DNA of 64,000 nucleotides. Source: Purshia tridentata (taxonomy: Eukaryota; Streptophyta; Magnoliopsida; Rosales; Rosaceae). Under the pieces are notes generated by a model. It was not told the origin of the DNA. It did not search any database and saw nothing but the letters and a program-made list of their open reading frames with translations. Location of the stretch: contig QANT01007641.1 of NCBI GenBank assembly GCA_003254885.1, positions 62,001 through 126,000 on the forward strand, given 5' to 3'. Shown here piece by piece: positions 37,105-48,554 of the stretch (positions are counted from its first letter, which is position 1; each line of letters begins with the position of its first letter). The position numbers were made by a program, and so were the translations under genes.

Positions 37105-38442
37105 TTAAAGTTGATCATCTCTATCTCCTTGATAGAATGAAGAATCCAAAGAACCAGATTCATCTTGTACAATATCCACATTTTGATTGCTTGTCAATGT
37201 CATTGAACTTTCTTCTACATTCTCTAACCTACCATACGCATTAGAATTCCCATTAGAAACTGCATTATGATTCTCATTGGTGGTTGTAGGAGCATAACTT
37301 TTCTGAAGCTTTGCAAATGCTTCAGGTACAACATTTTCAGTTTCAGAAACAGTAGATACTGTCATTTCTCGCTTGGCTGCATCTAAGCTATTAGTCACAG
37401 ACAAAGTTGTTCTGGAACCTGATTGCATATCCATGGCTTTGGGGTTTTCATGCTGCTTCCTCGGAAAAGCTTCCAAGTACCTTTGGCCAGACGTTAGACT
37501 TGCATCATGATATAACTTTGGTAACATCTCTGTTCCATTAAGTGAATCAGAGATTTCAGCCATCACTGTTGTTGAATCGTTATTCATTTTTGCTTGTTCA
37601 GTTGTATTGATTGATGATTTTGCATATGTTTGAACATCTAAATTGGCTGAACCAAAATGATTACCTCTTTCTGCACCATACACAGCATTTTCAAAAGCAG
37701 CATTTTTAGCTGTCACACCACCACCAAATTTTGGCCCTGCATCATTTATGTCAACTTTAGAATCTAGTAAACCATTGGTTTTGTTCTCTTTCTCTACTTC
37801 AATCTTTTCTGCACTCTCTACCTCTTCTTCCTTCACTCTTCTCAAGCTTCCAATTTCAAGTTCGCTGCTTATGGTTTGGGTGTTCTGCTTCACAGCACTG
37901 GAAGCATCATCACCCGTGTAATGTTCCTCTCTGGCCTCCTGGGTATTCCTTGTATCTTCATTTTGGGCTTGATCCTCTAACAAGTTGAGGTTCTCCAAAT
38001 CATTTTCCCTGTTTTCACTTTCTTGTTCTTCACTTCCCTCGTCCCTTTCCGTATCTTCTTCATCAATTAAATCCTCTACCCCCTCAGATTCTTCCTCGGC
38101 TCTCTCTTGATCATGCCCATCTACTTCATCATCTCTGCCACCTCTTCCTTCCTCCTCACTTTCTTCAGATTCTTCTTCTTTTTCCCTATGCCTTCCAATA
38201 CCCAAGGAAGTTTCCTCTACTCGAGGATGGAGGCCCCTCCTTCCAAGTTCTATTATTTCATGCCCATTCTGCACCTTCCCTGATATCTTTGCAGAGCTCT
38301 CTTCATATGCTTTCTTTTCATCCGAGTGCTTGAGTTGGTAAAGCAACCAGATGCAAATGGCAAGCAACACAAATATCTGAAGAGCATGCTTTACCTTGAA
38401 GCCTTTTGACCTCTGGTTTCTACTGGGTGATTGCTTCAACAT
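37105..38442 (-). CDS. Plant protein of unknown function: basic N-terminus, one membrane anchor, long acidic region
   Basis: A single exon encodes 445 residues. The N-terminus MLKQSPSRNQRSKGFKVKHA is strongly basic and is followed by one hydrophobic segment (about residues 21-35, LQIFVLLAICIWLLY), giving a type II signal-anchor topology. Residues about 85-175 are extremely acidic, with runs of Glu, Asp and Arg (EEESEESEEEGRGG) that suggest a charged coiled or disordered segment. The remainder is Ser/Asn-rich and apparently disordered, ending DSSFYQGDRDDQL. I do not recognise a domain, although the 'SPSRNQRSKGFKVKH' opening resembles plant proteins annotated only as uncharacterised. A Golgi or endomembrane location is inferred from the topology. 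The start is the first in-frame ATG and lies directly after a probable leader intron. No break was seen in the frame. Confidence 0.85.
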   Translation of the reverse strand: MLKQSPSRNQRSKGFKVKHALQIFVLLAICIWLLYQLKHSDEKKAYEESSAKISGKVQNGHEIIELGRRGLHPRVEETSLGIGRHREKEEESEESEEEGRGGRDDEVDGHDQERAEEESEGVEDLIDEEDTERDEGSEEQESENRENDLENLNLLEDQAQNEDTRNTQEAREEHYTGDDASSAVKQNTQTISSELEIGSLRRVKEEEVESAEKIEVEKENKTNGLLDSKVDINDAGPKFGGGVTAKNAAFENAVYGAERGNHFGSANLDVQTYAKSSINTTEQAKMNNDSTTVMAEISDSLNGTEMLPKLYHDASLTSGQRYLEAFPRKQHENPKAMDMQSGSRTTLSVTNSLDAAKREMTVSTVSETENVVPEAFAKLQKSYAPTTTNENHNAVSNGNSNAYGRLENVEESSMTLTSNQNVDIVQDESGSLDSSFYQGDRDDQL

Positions 38443-38447
38443 GGTTA

Positions 38448-39429
38448 CTATTAAAATTTATACAACACTTCCAATTAGCAGTAGAAACTAAAAAGCTAGT
38501 GGTAAGCCAATTTGTAAAAATGGACGTAAGAACTATAAGCGAATAACCATGAAACAATATAAAGTAACCCAGATGACACAACGAAATTTTTTCACCAATG
38601 AACTCTGCCAAATTATGCTTATACAAGGTTCATTTTGAATATTGGTTCCTAAGTGGTCAGATAAATTGCGAGATTCAAAATCTTTGCTTTGCTAATCAGT
38701 CCAGACCAGACAGCCAGCACATTGAAGAAAACCAATTCAAATTCTTTGCATACAGGGAAAACAGCGACATTATACTTCTGCACAGTCTCACACAAACAAT
38801 GCATTTAATCAAATGATCTAGGAGATTATAGTTGAAAAAGCATCATTTTTTCACTTCTAGAATGAACGTGCCGTTCAATTTAACTAAAAGAGAGTAATAA
38901 AAATGATTAATTAGAGACTTATCAAAGAGTGGTTACATTCAGCACCGAACTGCTTAGTAAAGTAAAGGCTGAAAACAATAAATAAATAACCAAATCTAAA
39001 TGCCATTTTCAAGCATATTTATTTAACAGTGGAGGAAAACAGAAGCAGCATCATTTCTTAGCAATTGCGAACAACCCATTGGTAAGAAATACAACATACA
39101 TGGAAAGCTATTTGACATAGACGATAGACCCATAACATAGTCCAATCAAAGACCCAACTTCGAGTTTCACATTCACAGAAACCAAAATCCCAGAACCCAC
39201 ATAAAAGTTTATCATTTCTAGCTTGAAAATCTCAGAGGCCACGATCCTTTGCACATACAGATTTTATTCATAGAAAAGATCCAAAATTTGATATATTGGT
39301 TATGAAAACACACAAACACACAAAATATAGATGACCATAGTCCATAAACAAGTACTTCCAGAAAGAAAAAGAAGAGAAAAAAAGAAAGAAAGTTAGAATG
39401 AGTAAAAGAAGCTAAGAAAGGTAACCTAC
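38448..39429 (-). other. Intron in the 5' leader of the acidic membrane-protein gene
   Basis: On the minus strand a GTAGGT donor at 39429 and an AATAG acceptor at 38448 bracket about 980 bases of AT-rich DNA, ending 5 bases before the ATG. The leader exon lies upstream, near 39430-39600, and is CT-rich. Long leader introns like this often enhance expression in plants. Confidence 0.55.
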
Positions 39430-40768
39430 CAGTGACACAGTGGAAAAGCTGAGTATCAGAATTTGAGATACAATGAGAAGATGGGTGGTTTAGAGCTGCT
39501 TTTCACTTGGGTTTCATCCTACAACAACTACAACTAGCACTTTTACCACAAGGAGAAATATTCTTCTTGTTATTACTATTATTTTTCTGTTATCTCTTCA
39601 AATATGTGGTTAGAAAGGAGGGGAGGAAAATGAGTAGTTGAGAGGTATGAATAATGCTCTCTCTCTAATCTCTATCTCTCTCTTCCTTGAATGAAGCTGA
39701 AGGAGTGAAGCAAAAGCAAACCCCAACAAATTCACACACACAAATGTGCAGGAGAGATTTTACTGAGACTAGTGTCAAATCAACTGTGTGAGACTTGAGT
39801 AATGAGGACAAAGCATTAAAATCAACTTGGGCTCTGCCGGTGGCCACCGTGCCACTGGTTAATCTGTCGTTTGCTCTGATAACGACTTCACAAGGCCATA
39901 CAAGACATTCTAGAAAGCCTTCCGGTTTAAGTTTTTTTTCTTTTTTTATGATGAACCTTCGGTTTCAGTTTGTTCAATATTTTGAAGTTTGCTTTGTGTT
40001 ATAAAACTTAAAGAAAAGAGATGAAGATGGCACGAGAGTGCCAATGGAAGAATGGGGGGTGTCATTTTTTAGATATCAATTGTCTCCATTTTGGGATTTT
40101 TAAGTTAAAGATGATAATCTATGTTTTGATGAGTTCAGATTGAATATCAATCAATCAAATGGTCATGATTTATATTCGTTGAGCAGATGGTGATCCTTGA
40201 ATATCACTTTGATTACAGCCTAGAAGGCCAGAAACAACCCTTGGTGTGGCCTGTGATGGCAATGTAGTGGAAGAGATTAATAAGTTCTTGCCTATATGTC
40301 CATTATTAGTCGTGGGAGTAACAGGTCTTTTACTAATAATTACTCACTGTAACTTTTGATGCTCAAATTTACATGCCACAGATTTTTTCTCTCAAATGCC
40401 TGAAGATTGAAATTTAGAAACCCAACCATACTAAACCGATTCTAACATGTCAAAAAACTGTCCATCCAATCATTTTAAGTTGCTACCACGCACATAATGT
40501 AACAATAAAAATTCATCATTTGTAAAACTGGTATTTCACCAAATTCATGAAATCTAGTCACAAAAACAGCTAATTGAATTGGATGTTGTGTTTGCCAACT
40601 ACAGCAACCTCTTCCTAGAGAGGCAAATGCAAGCTCGAAATGCAAACAAGAATTGCAGACCTAGACGGCCCAATTTATTGGCAAAAAAATAATAATTATC
40701 CGCTTTGTATTAAGTACCCTCCAATGACTGCAAAATGGAATAGGAGATCTAGTAGAATGAAAATGTGC

Positions 40769-42010
<1,242 letters not shown>

Positions 42011-42044
42011 TTCTCTAGAGAGCAAGGGAGATAGAGAGAACTTT

Positions 42045-42052
42045 TAGGGTTT
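42045..42052 (-). promoter_or_regulatory. Telo-box in the cytochrome c leader
   Basis: AAACCCTA on the minus strand lies about 35 bases upstream of the ATG. Telo-boxes cooperate with Site II elements in genes active in growing tissue. Confidence 0.7.
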
Positions 42053-42213
42053 GTAGATTTCAAAGTGAGAATCACGCACCGCACCACAGCGAGGTTTTTC
42101 TAGAAAGCGACCGACTCAAATTTATTTTACGCAGAATATTCCAGACGAAGAAGCAGTGTGGGAACGTGGTGTGCCGCAGACCCTAAATTTTGCTTACGTG
42201 GCGTACTTCTAGT

Positions 42214-42219
42214 GGCCCA
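42214..42219 (-). promoter_or_regulatory. Site II element (TGGGCC) of the cytochrome c promoter
   Basis: TGGGCC on the minus strand lies about 205 bases upstream of the ATG. TCP factors bind TGGGCY Site II elements, which are known to drive plant cytochrome c and other respiratory genes. An ACGTGGC-like word lies close by at 42196-42202. Confidence 0.65.
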
Positions 42220-42299
42220 GATTATTAGTAGCGTGATGCGCGTATAGACCGTTCATCTAGATGCCCTTTTTTATATCGAGCGAAAATGGGAAAGTCTTC

Positions 42300-42983
42300 C
42301 AATGGAAATGCACTTTCCGCAACAATATATACGACATAAAACAAAATTAATCAGTATAATAAATCTTAAAATAGTAAATTAAAATAAAATGATATAAAAA
42401 AAAAGTGATATATAGTTCCATTCTACACTCTTATCATGTTAAAAACAAATTATATATATTGGATCCTGTTTTTTGTCTTTAAAGATGATACTGTTAGTGT
42501 TTTTTATGAAATTTAATTCACTTATATAACTTTACCAATTTATAATTGAGTACTTTATTAAAAAGTCACAACTTATTATATTTTTTAGTCATAAATCTAA
42601 ACTTTAAATTAATTTATTTTTAAACCACAAAAAATATAGTTCTTTATTAATAAGCCACAAAATATATTTTTAAGCACAAAAAAAAATTCAGCTATAAAAA
42701 CATAAAAACAAAAAACAAAAAACAAAAAAATCCTAAGAAAAAAATTAAGTAAAGTGTAATTCTACGAAATTATAAAGTGTAACTCTTGACATATGACGTT
42801 ATAACAAAAAAATTAAATCAAAATGTAACTTAACAAAAATCCAAAATTAAATCTTAACTCAATAAGAATTACACTTTAAAAATGAAAGAATTACACTTTA
42901 AAAGTGTAACTCTTAACGACTCTAAGAACTGTGAATATCGCCCTATGATACATGACGAGCATTGCAGGCGATCAAAAACTTAC
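42300..42983. other. AT-rich non-coding stretch with repeated AAAGTGTAA words
   Basis: The 13-base word aaagtgtaattct (42751-42763) occurs inverted at 42865-42877 and 42887-42899. The 14-base word aaagtgtaactctt occurs directly at 42774 and 42901. This looks like a small fold-back repeat next to the broken kinase exon. No gene is supported. Confidence 0.55.
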
Positions 42984-43364
42984 AGAGGTAACTTTCTTAT
43001 AAATCTGTGCTGGATTTTTACTTTCATTATAAGAGTATTCACAGGTCACCATTTCTAACATGCACATGCCAACATAATAAACGTCGACTAATTCATTATA
43101 CTCCTCTTCATAAAGCTCTGGAGCCATGAATTCTGGAGTGCCAATCACATTGTGAGCAGTAGGTTGCTGCATGACTATTGCCAATCCAAGATCTCCAATT
43201 TTAATTTCTCAATTATTTCCTTTGACAAATATGTTGTAATCTATATGAATAATTAGAAGATTGTTAGAATGCAGATAGTGTAAGCCTTGAAGAATCTGCC
43301 TTGCCCAGTTCTTGATGGCGTTTAGCTCAAAGCTCAACATTTGTTTGCTTCTTCCGATACGTAG
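42984..43364 (-). pseudogene. Broken WNK-type kinase exon
   Basis: The minus strand encodes a WNK kinase segment: AIKNWARQILQGLHYLHS, then [36 protein letters not shown] and [12 protein letters not shown], ending [12 protein letters not shown] exactly where WNK genes have an intron, with the GTAAGT donor still present. It is therefore a copy of genomic DNA, not a processed transcript. It is dead: the catalytic HRDLK is replaced by HIDYN, an in-frame TGA lies at 43211-43209, and the 5' part (YRKKQTNVEL) is in a different frame from AIKNW. No other WNK exon is visible on either side. It is a host-gene relic, probably a segmental or transposon-carried fragment. Confidence 0.85.
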
Positions 43365-43667
43365 ATTAATTCAAAACAGCAGTGAATAGTATTTGACAAT
43401 AGAAACTAAGTAAAACTAGAAAATCAAGAGGTGGGGGGGAAAGATTATAACGCAGTGGGTGGAGAAGATTGGGGTTTAATAATAAAAAATAAAAAATCAG
43501 TGGTTTATTACTCAGCGTGTTTGTTTTTAATGGGTTCTGACTAATATATCCTTTATAATTTGCCACATACTAATATGTTTAAAAATAATAAGTCATTAAA
43601 TATATGAATGAATGAAATTTGATTAAAAGTACCAACAACACAATTTCTAAAAAGGTTAATTGACTTT

Positions 43668-44420
43668 AAATACTAAATTTCAATAATTTTTTAGTTTAGG
43701 TATCAAAATTTAATAGGATTTTAGATTAGGTACTAGTTGAAAAATCAAACATAATAATATAGTAAATGGCACTATAATTCACAAATATTACATAACATGC
43801 CACTACAATAAAATATATATATATTACATCCATACTATTATATTAATTTATATTATATTGTATTAAAACTAAAAAAAATCAATCAAATCACATATTATCT
43901 GTGACTGTCTTACAATTTAGTTGTAATTGTCTTGGTAAGTTGAAAAAGATAATTCCCACCACTATGTTAAGTATTATTTTGAGTAAAAGTATTGTTTTGA
44001 CCTCTATTTATACTATATTGTAATACAATTTCTCTTAAAAAAAATTTCAATTCAGTCACAACCTAACTGTGACTGTATCACAATTTAGNTGACTGTATCA
44101 CAATTTAGCTGTGACTGTCATTTAGTCACAACTAAATTTGAAGTTGAGTGTCGTACAGTCACAATTAAAATTGAGGTTGAGACTATATTAATTAATTTTC
44201 AAGCCATATAAAAGTATCAAGGATAATTTTGTCAAAACTTTATAAATTTTATCTAAGACCCATCATATGTGGGCCAAAGGACAATAGAAGGGCAAATTTG
44301 TCAAACAAATGGGCTTTAAATTTGTGACCTATTCTAAAAATTAAGTTCAATAGTTAGTAGTCAAACCTAAAAAGTATGAGCAAAACTGATTTTCTAAAAA
44401 AATATTGAAACTAGGTACTT
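43668..44420. mobile_element. Candidate non-autonomous DNA transposon (about 750 bp, degenerate terminal inverted repeats)
   Basis: The 27 bases at 43668-43694 match the reverse complement of 44394-44420 at about 21 positions. The interior is non-coding and carries several related 'ctgtgact...cacaattta' words in both orientations. The ends are too degraded to define a target-site duplication, and the superfamily is unknown. Confidence 0.35.
44071..44110. other. Unresolved base (N at 44089) between two copies of a 19-base sequence
   Basis: The 19 bases tgactgtatcacaatttag occur immediately before and immediately after the single N. This is the pattern left when two overlapping contig ends are joined without merging, or where a consensus failed. 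The local sequence should be treated as unreliable. Confidence 0.8.
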
Positions 44421-44534
44421 AATCCTAAATTTCTATTGTTTAATTAGGTGTTATATTATTGTTGAAATTAAAAGAAGAAGTAAATATATATGGCCGGATT
44501 GTCGTTTCTATACTAACAAATAATTATATTATTA

Positions 44535-44620
44535 ATAGTGGATTAAGGTTGGCTTAAGGACAAAAATTTACCCTTACACTTCTGAGTTCAAACCCTCTCC
44601 CTTTTTAAAATTAGAAGAAA
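44535..44620 (+). mobile_element. Possible tRNA-derived SINE relic
   Basis: TGGCTTAAGG (44550-44559) fits the RNA polymerase III A box and GTTCAAACC (44586-44594) fits the B box, 27 bases apart. An A-rich stretch follows. No tRNA cloverleaf can be folded, so it is not a tRNA gene. Confidence 0.35.
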
Positions 44621-46310
44621 AAAAGTTAATAATAGTAGAATTTATAGTTTTAATTAATTAAGAGTATTTACAGATTTTGAGTTTTTTAATTTATTCTCCT
44701 AGCTCCAATCGTTAGATTAAAAAACAAAAAAATAAAAAGACTAATCCAATGGGGTGTGATGCGCACTTTTCATCATCAAATCATCCCTCGTGGCTCATGC
44801 GTAGGAAAGTTTAATTGTTAATTTATTTATTCTCCACTTTAAAGTTTCGATGTATTTAGAATATAATAAAGAGCTTAAAAGCTATTTAACATTTTTTAAT
44901 ACAATAAAAATGAAAGACCTGAAAGTATATATAACAGCAAGGTTTTGGGACTAATATATATATTGTTTTTGTATATATATATATATATTCATCACCTTTC
45001 ATGCATATATATTCGTGGTTTAGTCAACATACAATATTTGAATATTGACAGAGCATGCAAATTGATACTTTACTAATGTTAATTTAGGAAAATTAAACAA
45101 TATTAAATGATATTAATTGGTAGCAAGTACCAGCTGAAGCAGACAATAAGGCATATTGCAATGAGTTTAGAAGGCGATGGTTAAGGAATCAAACCTGCAT
45201 TTCAATTGCTTTGTCCCATTGGTTCTTTCTCCATGTATACATGCGCGCACTATAAAATATAATATTTAGAAATCGGGTAATATATATATATTATTAAAAT
45301 TGATAACATGTGGCAAACATATTGGAAAAGAGTGATCGATAATTTGTGCAACTAGACAAATATATAGTACTGATCGCTATGCACGACTAAATATTGTATT
45401 TACTATTTAGGTATTGGGTAATATATATTATAATTTCATATATTTACCTCGTTAATATTATAAGATTATCGTTCCAAATTATACATTAGGACAAAACAAA
45501 AAGAAAAAAGCATCTTCGTAATTAGAAACGTATGAGATTCCATACGAGAAACAAACACAAAAAGTGTACCAAATTTTCACTTCACAATTTGACAGAAGTG
45601 CTTGAGTCAATTAGTTTGTACATATTATTTGTTTATTATAGGCGTCCTTAATTAAATCTTAGTTTTAGTCATAAGTTCACTCATAACCATTTCAAAACCC
45701 AATTAATCAACTTCTTAATTTAATTATTTTGAAAGGCCAAGAAGATGAATATCATGCAAATACCTAAGTACTAAGTGTTACATAATAATTGGATTCTATT
45801 ATATAAATGTAAGTGTACTTCTACGTGGAAGTTGTGATAAATAATGTAACCGAGACATATGCCAATTTTTCTTGTCCATTGGATGAGTTTGGTGTGGTCC
45901 TATGTGGGCATAATATGAAAAATAAAAAAAGTGTCGAAAAGAGGAATTAAGTTGAGGTACGAAGAAAGGGTTGTTCTATATACAACCACTATTTCCTTTT
46001 AAAGCAAAACCTGTCTGAAGTTTATTTTATCTGGGCCCATGCGCACAGGCCTCACTCTTCATATTAACATGTATAATACAGCAATTATTATATATACACA
46101 CACTAATTATTAGTTAATTAATAAGATGGGTTGATATAGCCCATTGGTTTTGAATTTTAAGTATTGTCACACATGATTAAATAATTAAGTTTGTACAAAT
46201 CATGGCCAAAAAAAAAAATGACAAATACAACAAGTTGCAGCAGCCTCCTGCATACACATAGAATTTGGTCCACCATTTCAAATCCAAGTATTAATATATA
46301 ACTATTTTTT

Positions 46311-46735
46311 TGATTCTTTCAATTAATTTTCTAATTTTGTTATCAAAATTCAAACTAATTAATCCATTGGTCTTAATCTTTGTGTATGATATATCAAACT
46401 GCATGTAATGTTAAACCAAATTTCCGGAAAGAAACTTCTAACCATTGTTAATTTGTTATATCACAACTTACGTACTATATATATTTGGCATTACAACCAA
46501 GACGTGAAGCAGTTAAGCACTCCTGATAGTATAAACTATAAAGTTATAAACCGAGGTCATGAAATTATTTGCAGTGAAAAGGAAAACAGAAATCCTTAAC
46601 GTACATGATCTTAATTTTTTAATTTCTATTACCATATATATATATATATATCATACACAAAAATTAAGACCAAATGATTAATCAGTTTGAATTTTGAGAA
46701 GAAAATTTGAAAATTAATTGAAAGAATCATCAAAA
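46311..46735. mobile_element. MITE-like element with inverted arms of about 82 bases
   Basis: The left arm (46311-46392, beginning tgattctttcaattaatttt) and the reverse complement of the right arm (46649-46729) match at most positions over about 80 bases. They share tctttcaattaattttc, caaaattcaaact and tgtgtatgata. The 250-base centre is unrelated and non-coding. The superfamily cannot be assigned without the target duplication. If transcribed it would form a long hairpin. Confidence 0.75.
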
Positions 46736-47455
46736 TACAAGTTAGATACATTGTATTATTCTATTATATTAGATACCATGTATATACATGAATTCAAAAT
46801 GACTAGGCATAATGAACTTATGAACTTGTGTCTCTATTCACCCAAATATAGCTAATTATGTAGTAATCCAAGAAATTAAAATTTTAAAAATATGTAAATT
46901 TTGATTTGGTAATATTTCAAAATTTGAAAAAAAATAGAAATTTCGAAAAAAATTTCTAAATTTAATTCCATAATTACATCGTTAATCGAAAATCCGTGTA
47001 TTTATCTTTAATTCTTTCCATATATACAATACAAGTATTTATGTTTGAAAATTGACTTAGCCAAGAGAAAGAGAGAAAGAGAGAGGAGGGATGAGGAAAA
47101 GGACATAAGTGCCCTCAAATTCATATATATGGTACTAATTGTGTTGTGGATGATGATAATGATGCCATGCACCTAAGAGCGGGAATCTCTTGGGAAGTCC
47201 TTTCTGTCTGTTTGCTGCCCTCTCTCTATTTGTAAATGCTGCTTTTCATTTCCTCTACTGCGCAGCAAACAAAAATACTCAGCACTACTACTATGTCTTC
47301 TCACCCCACCCACCACCTATTTCTCTCCCTGCCTTCTTTGTCTCCCATACTTCCCACCTCTTCTTCTCAACCCAAATACTTACCGGCCGGTGAGTGCTTG
47401 CTTAAATATTAATTAATTTCCAATTTTTGTTTCATAAGTCATCATCGTCATCATC

Positions 47456-48554
47456 ATGTCCATTCCATGTCACCTCTTCTTTGCTTTCTTTTTTGCTTTC
47501 TCTCCTATTTCAAGCTTTTACCACATACAGGTAAAAAAAAATAAAAAAATTCCAAAGCTTTGGAATTTTTTCTATATCCCTCTCTCTCTCTCTCTTTTGT
47601 TGGGTCATTTCTGATTATGTGGGGGCAAGAAGTGGGTATTCTTGTGGCTTAAATTCTCAAATTAAGTGGATATTTTTGCTTTAACTCGATCAAATCTTTT
47701 CAAGATTTCTTGTGTAGATTTTTATTTCACTAATCTGATCTTGCTTTCTTTTTTCTTTAATTTCTAAATTCCATAATTGTTCTGTTTAATTGGTTTCTGA
47801 AATTGAAGATAGAATAGAAATGTACACTTGTTCGAATTTGATTGTTTCTGTCAAGGATCGTTGAGCATATACAAAATATGTACATATATATATTGTTGCA
47901 TGCATGATTTGAAGATGTATCTCTTAATGATCTGATATTCTCTGTCTCTGTTAAAGTAGGTCCGAGACAGCCTTCTGCATTTATTAATTTCTTGGATTCT
48001 CCTAAACATTGGCAACCTCATGTATTTCACTTTCCAATCAACTGCCACATAGCCCACCATTATACATTTATCCAAATATTGTTGTCTTTTCCTTTATCTA
48101 TAATCGGATTAATATTTTACATGAAATTGGAAATTAAATTAATTTTACCATATATATATTTTTGTAAATCCTCACTACCTACCACCATATATTCTTAAGC
48201 TTCATTCTTAGTTTGCAGGTGTTTGGTTGCTCGGGGCTAAAGACAGACGAATTTCTCTCTCAAAATGCAATGCTGTATCCAAACCTCGCACTCAAGGTAT
48301 ATAACTTATAAGTTTATATTCTTGTTTATATTTTATTTTTTCTTTTTGAAAAAAAGAAAAGAAAAATTAAAGTGTTTTTTTACTGTGCTATATCTATCTA
48401 GCTGCCGGAAACAAACAACATAGAAACATTAATATTTGTACATTTCATATATACATCCACAGATATAGACGCAGTACTTTCCTAATCAATATATATATCA
48501 TTCTCCCTGTCTTTGTCCAGATTATGCAGACGTGTTACAAAATGGTCTGCCAGT
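47456..48554 (+). promoter_or_regulatory. Overlapping upstream reading frame at CPS
   Basis: An ATG at 47456 lies 11 bases before the proposed CPS start and is in another frame. Through the same spliced exons 1-3 it reads about 62 codons before a TGA in exon 3, overlapping the CPS start. Ribosomes initiating there would not make the enzyme, so it could lower translation if included in the transcript. Confidence 0.45.

Larger units (their letters stand above)
43365..47466. other. AT-rich repeat-bearing intergenic stretch upstream of CPS
   Basis: No live gene is seen. It contains a candidate terminal-inverted-repeat element with an ambiguous base (43668-44420), a SINE-like promoter pair (44550-44594), TA tracts, and a long inverted repeat (46311-46735). 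About 47180-47466 is CT-rich and probably the CPS core promoter and leader. Confidence 0.55.
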
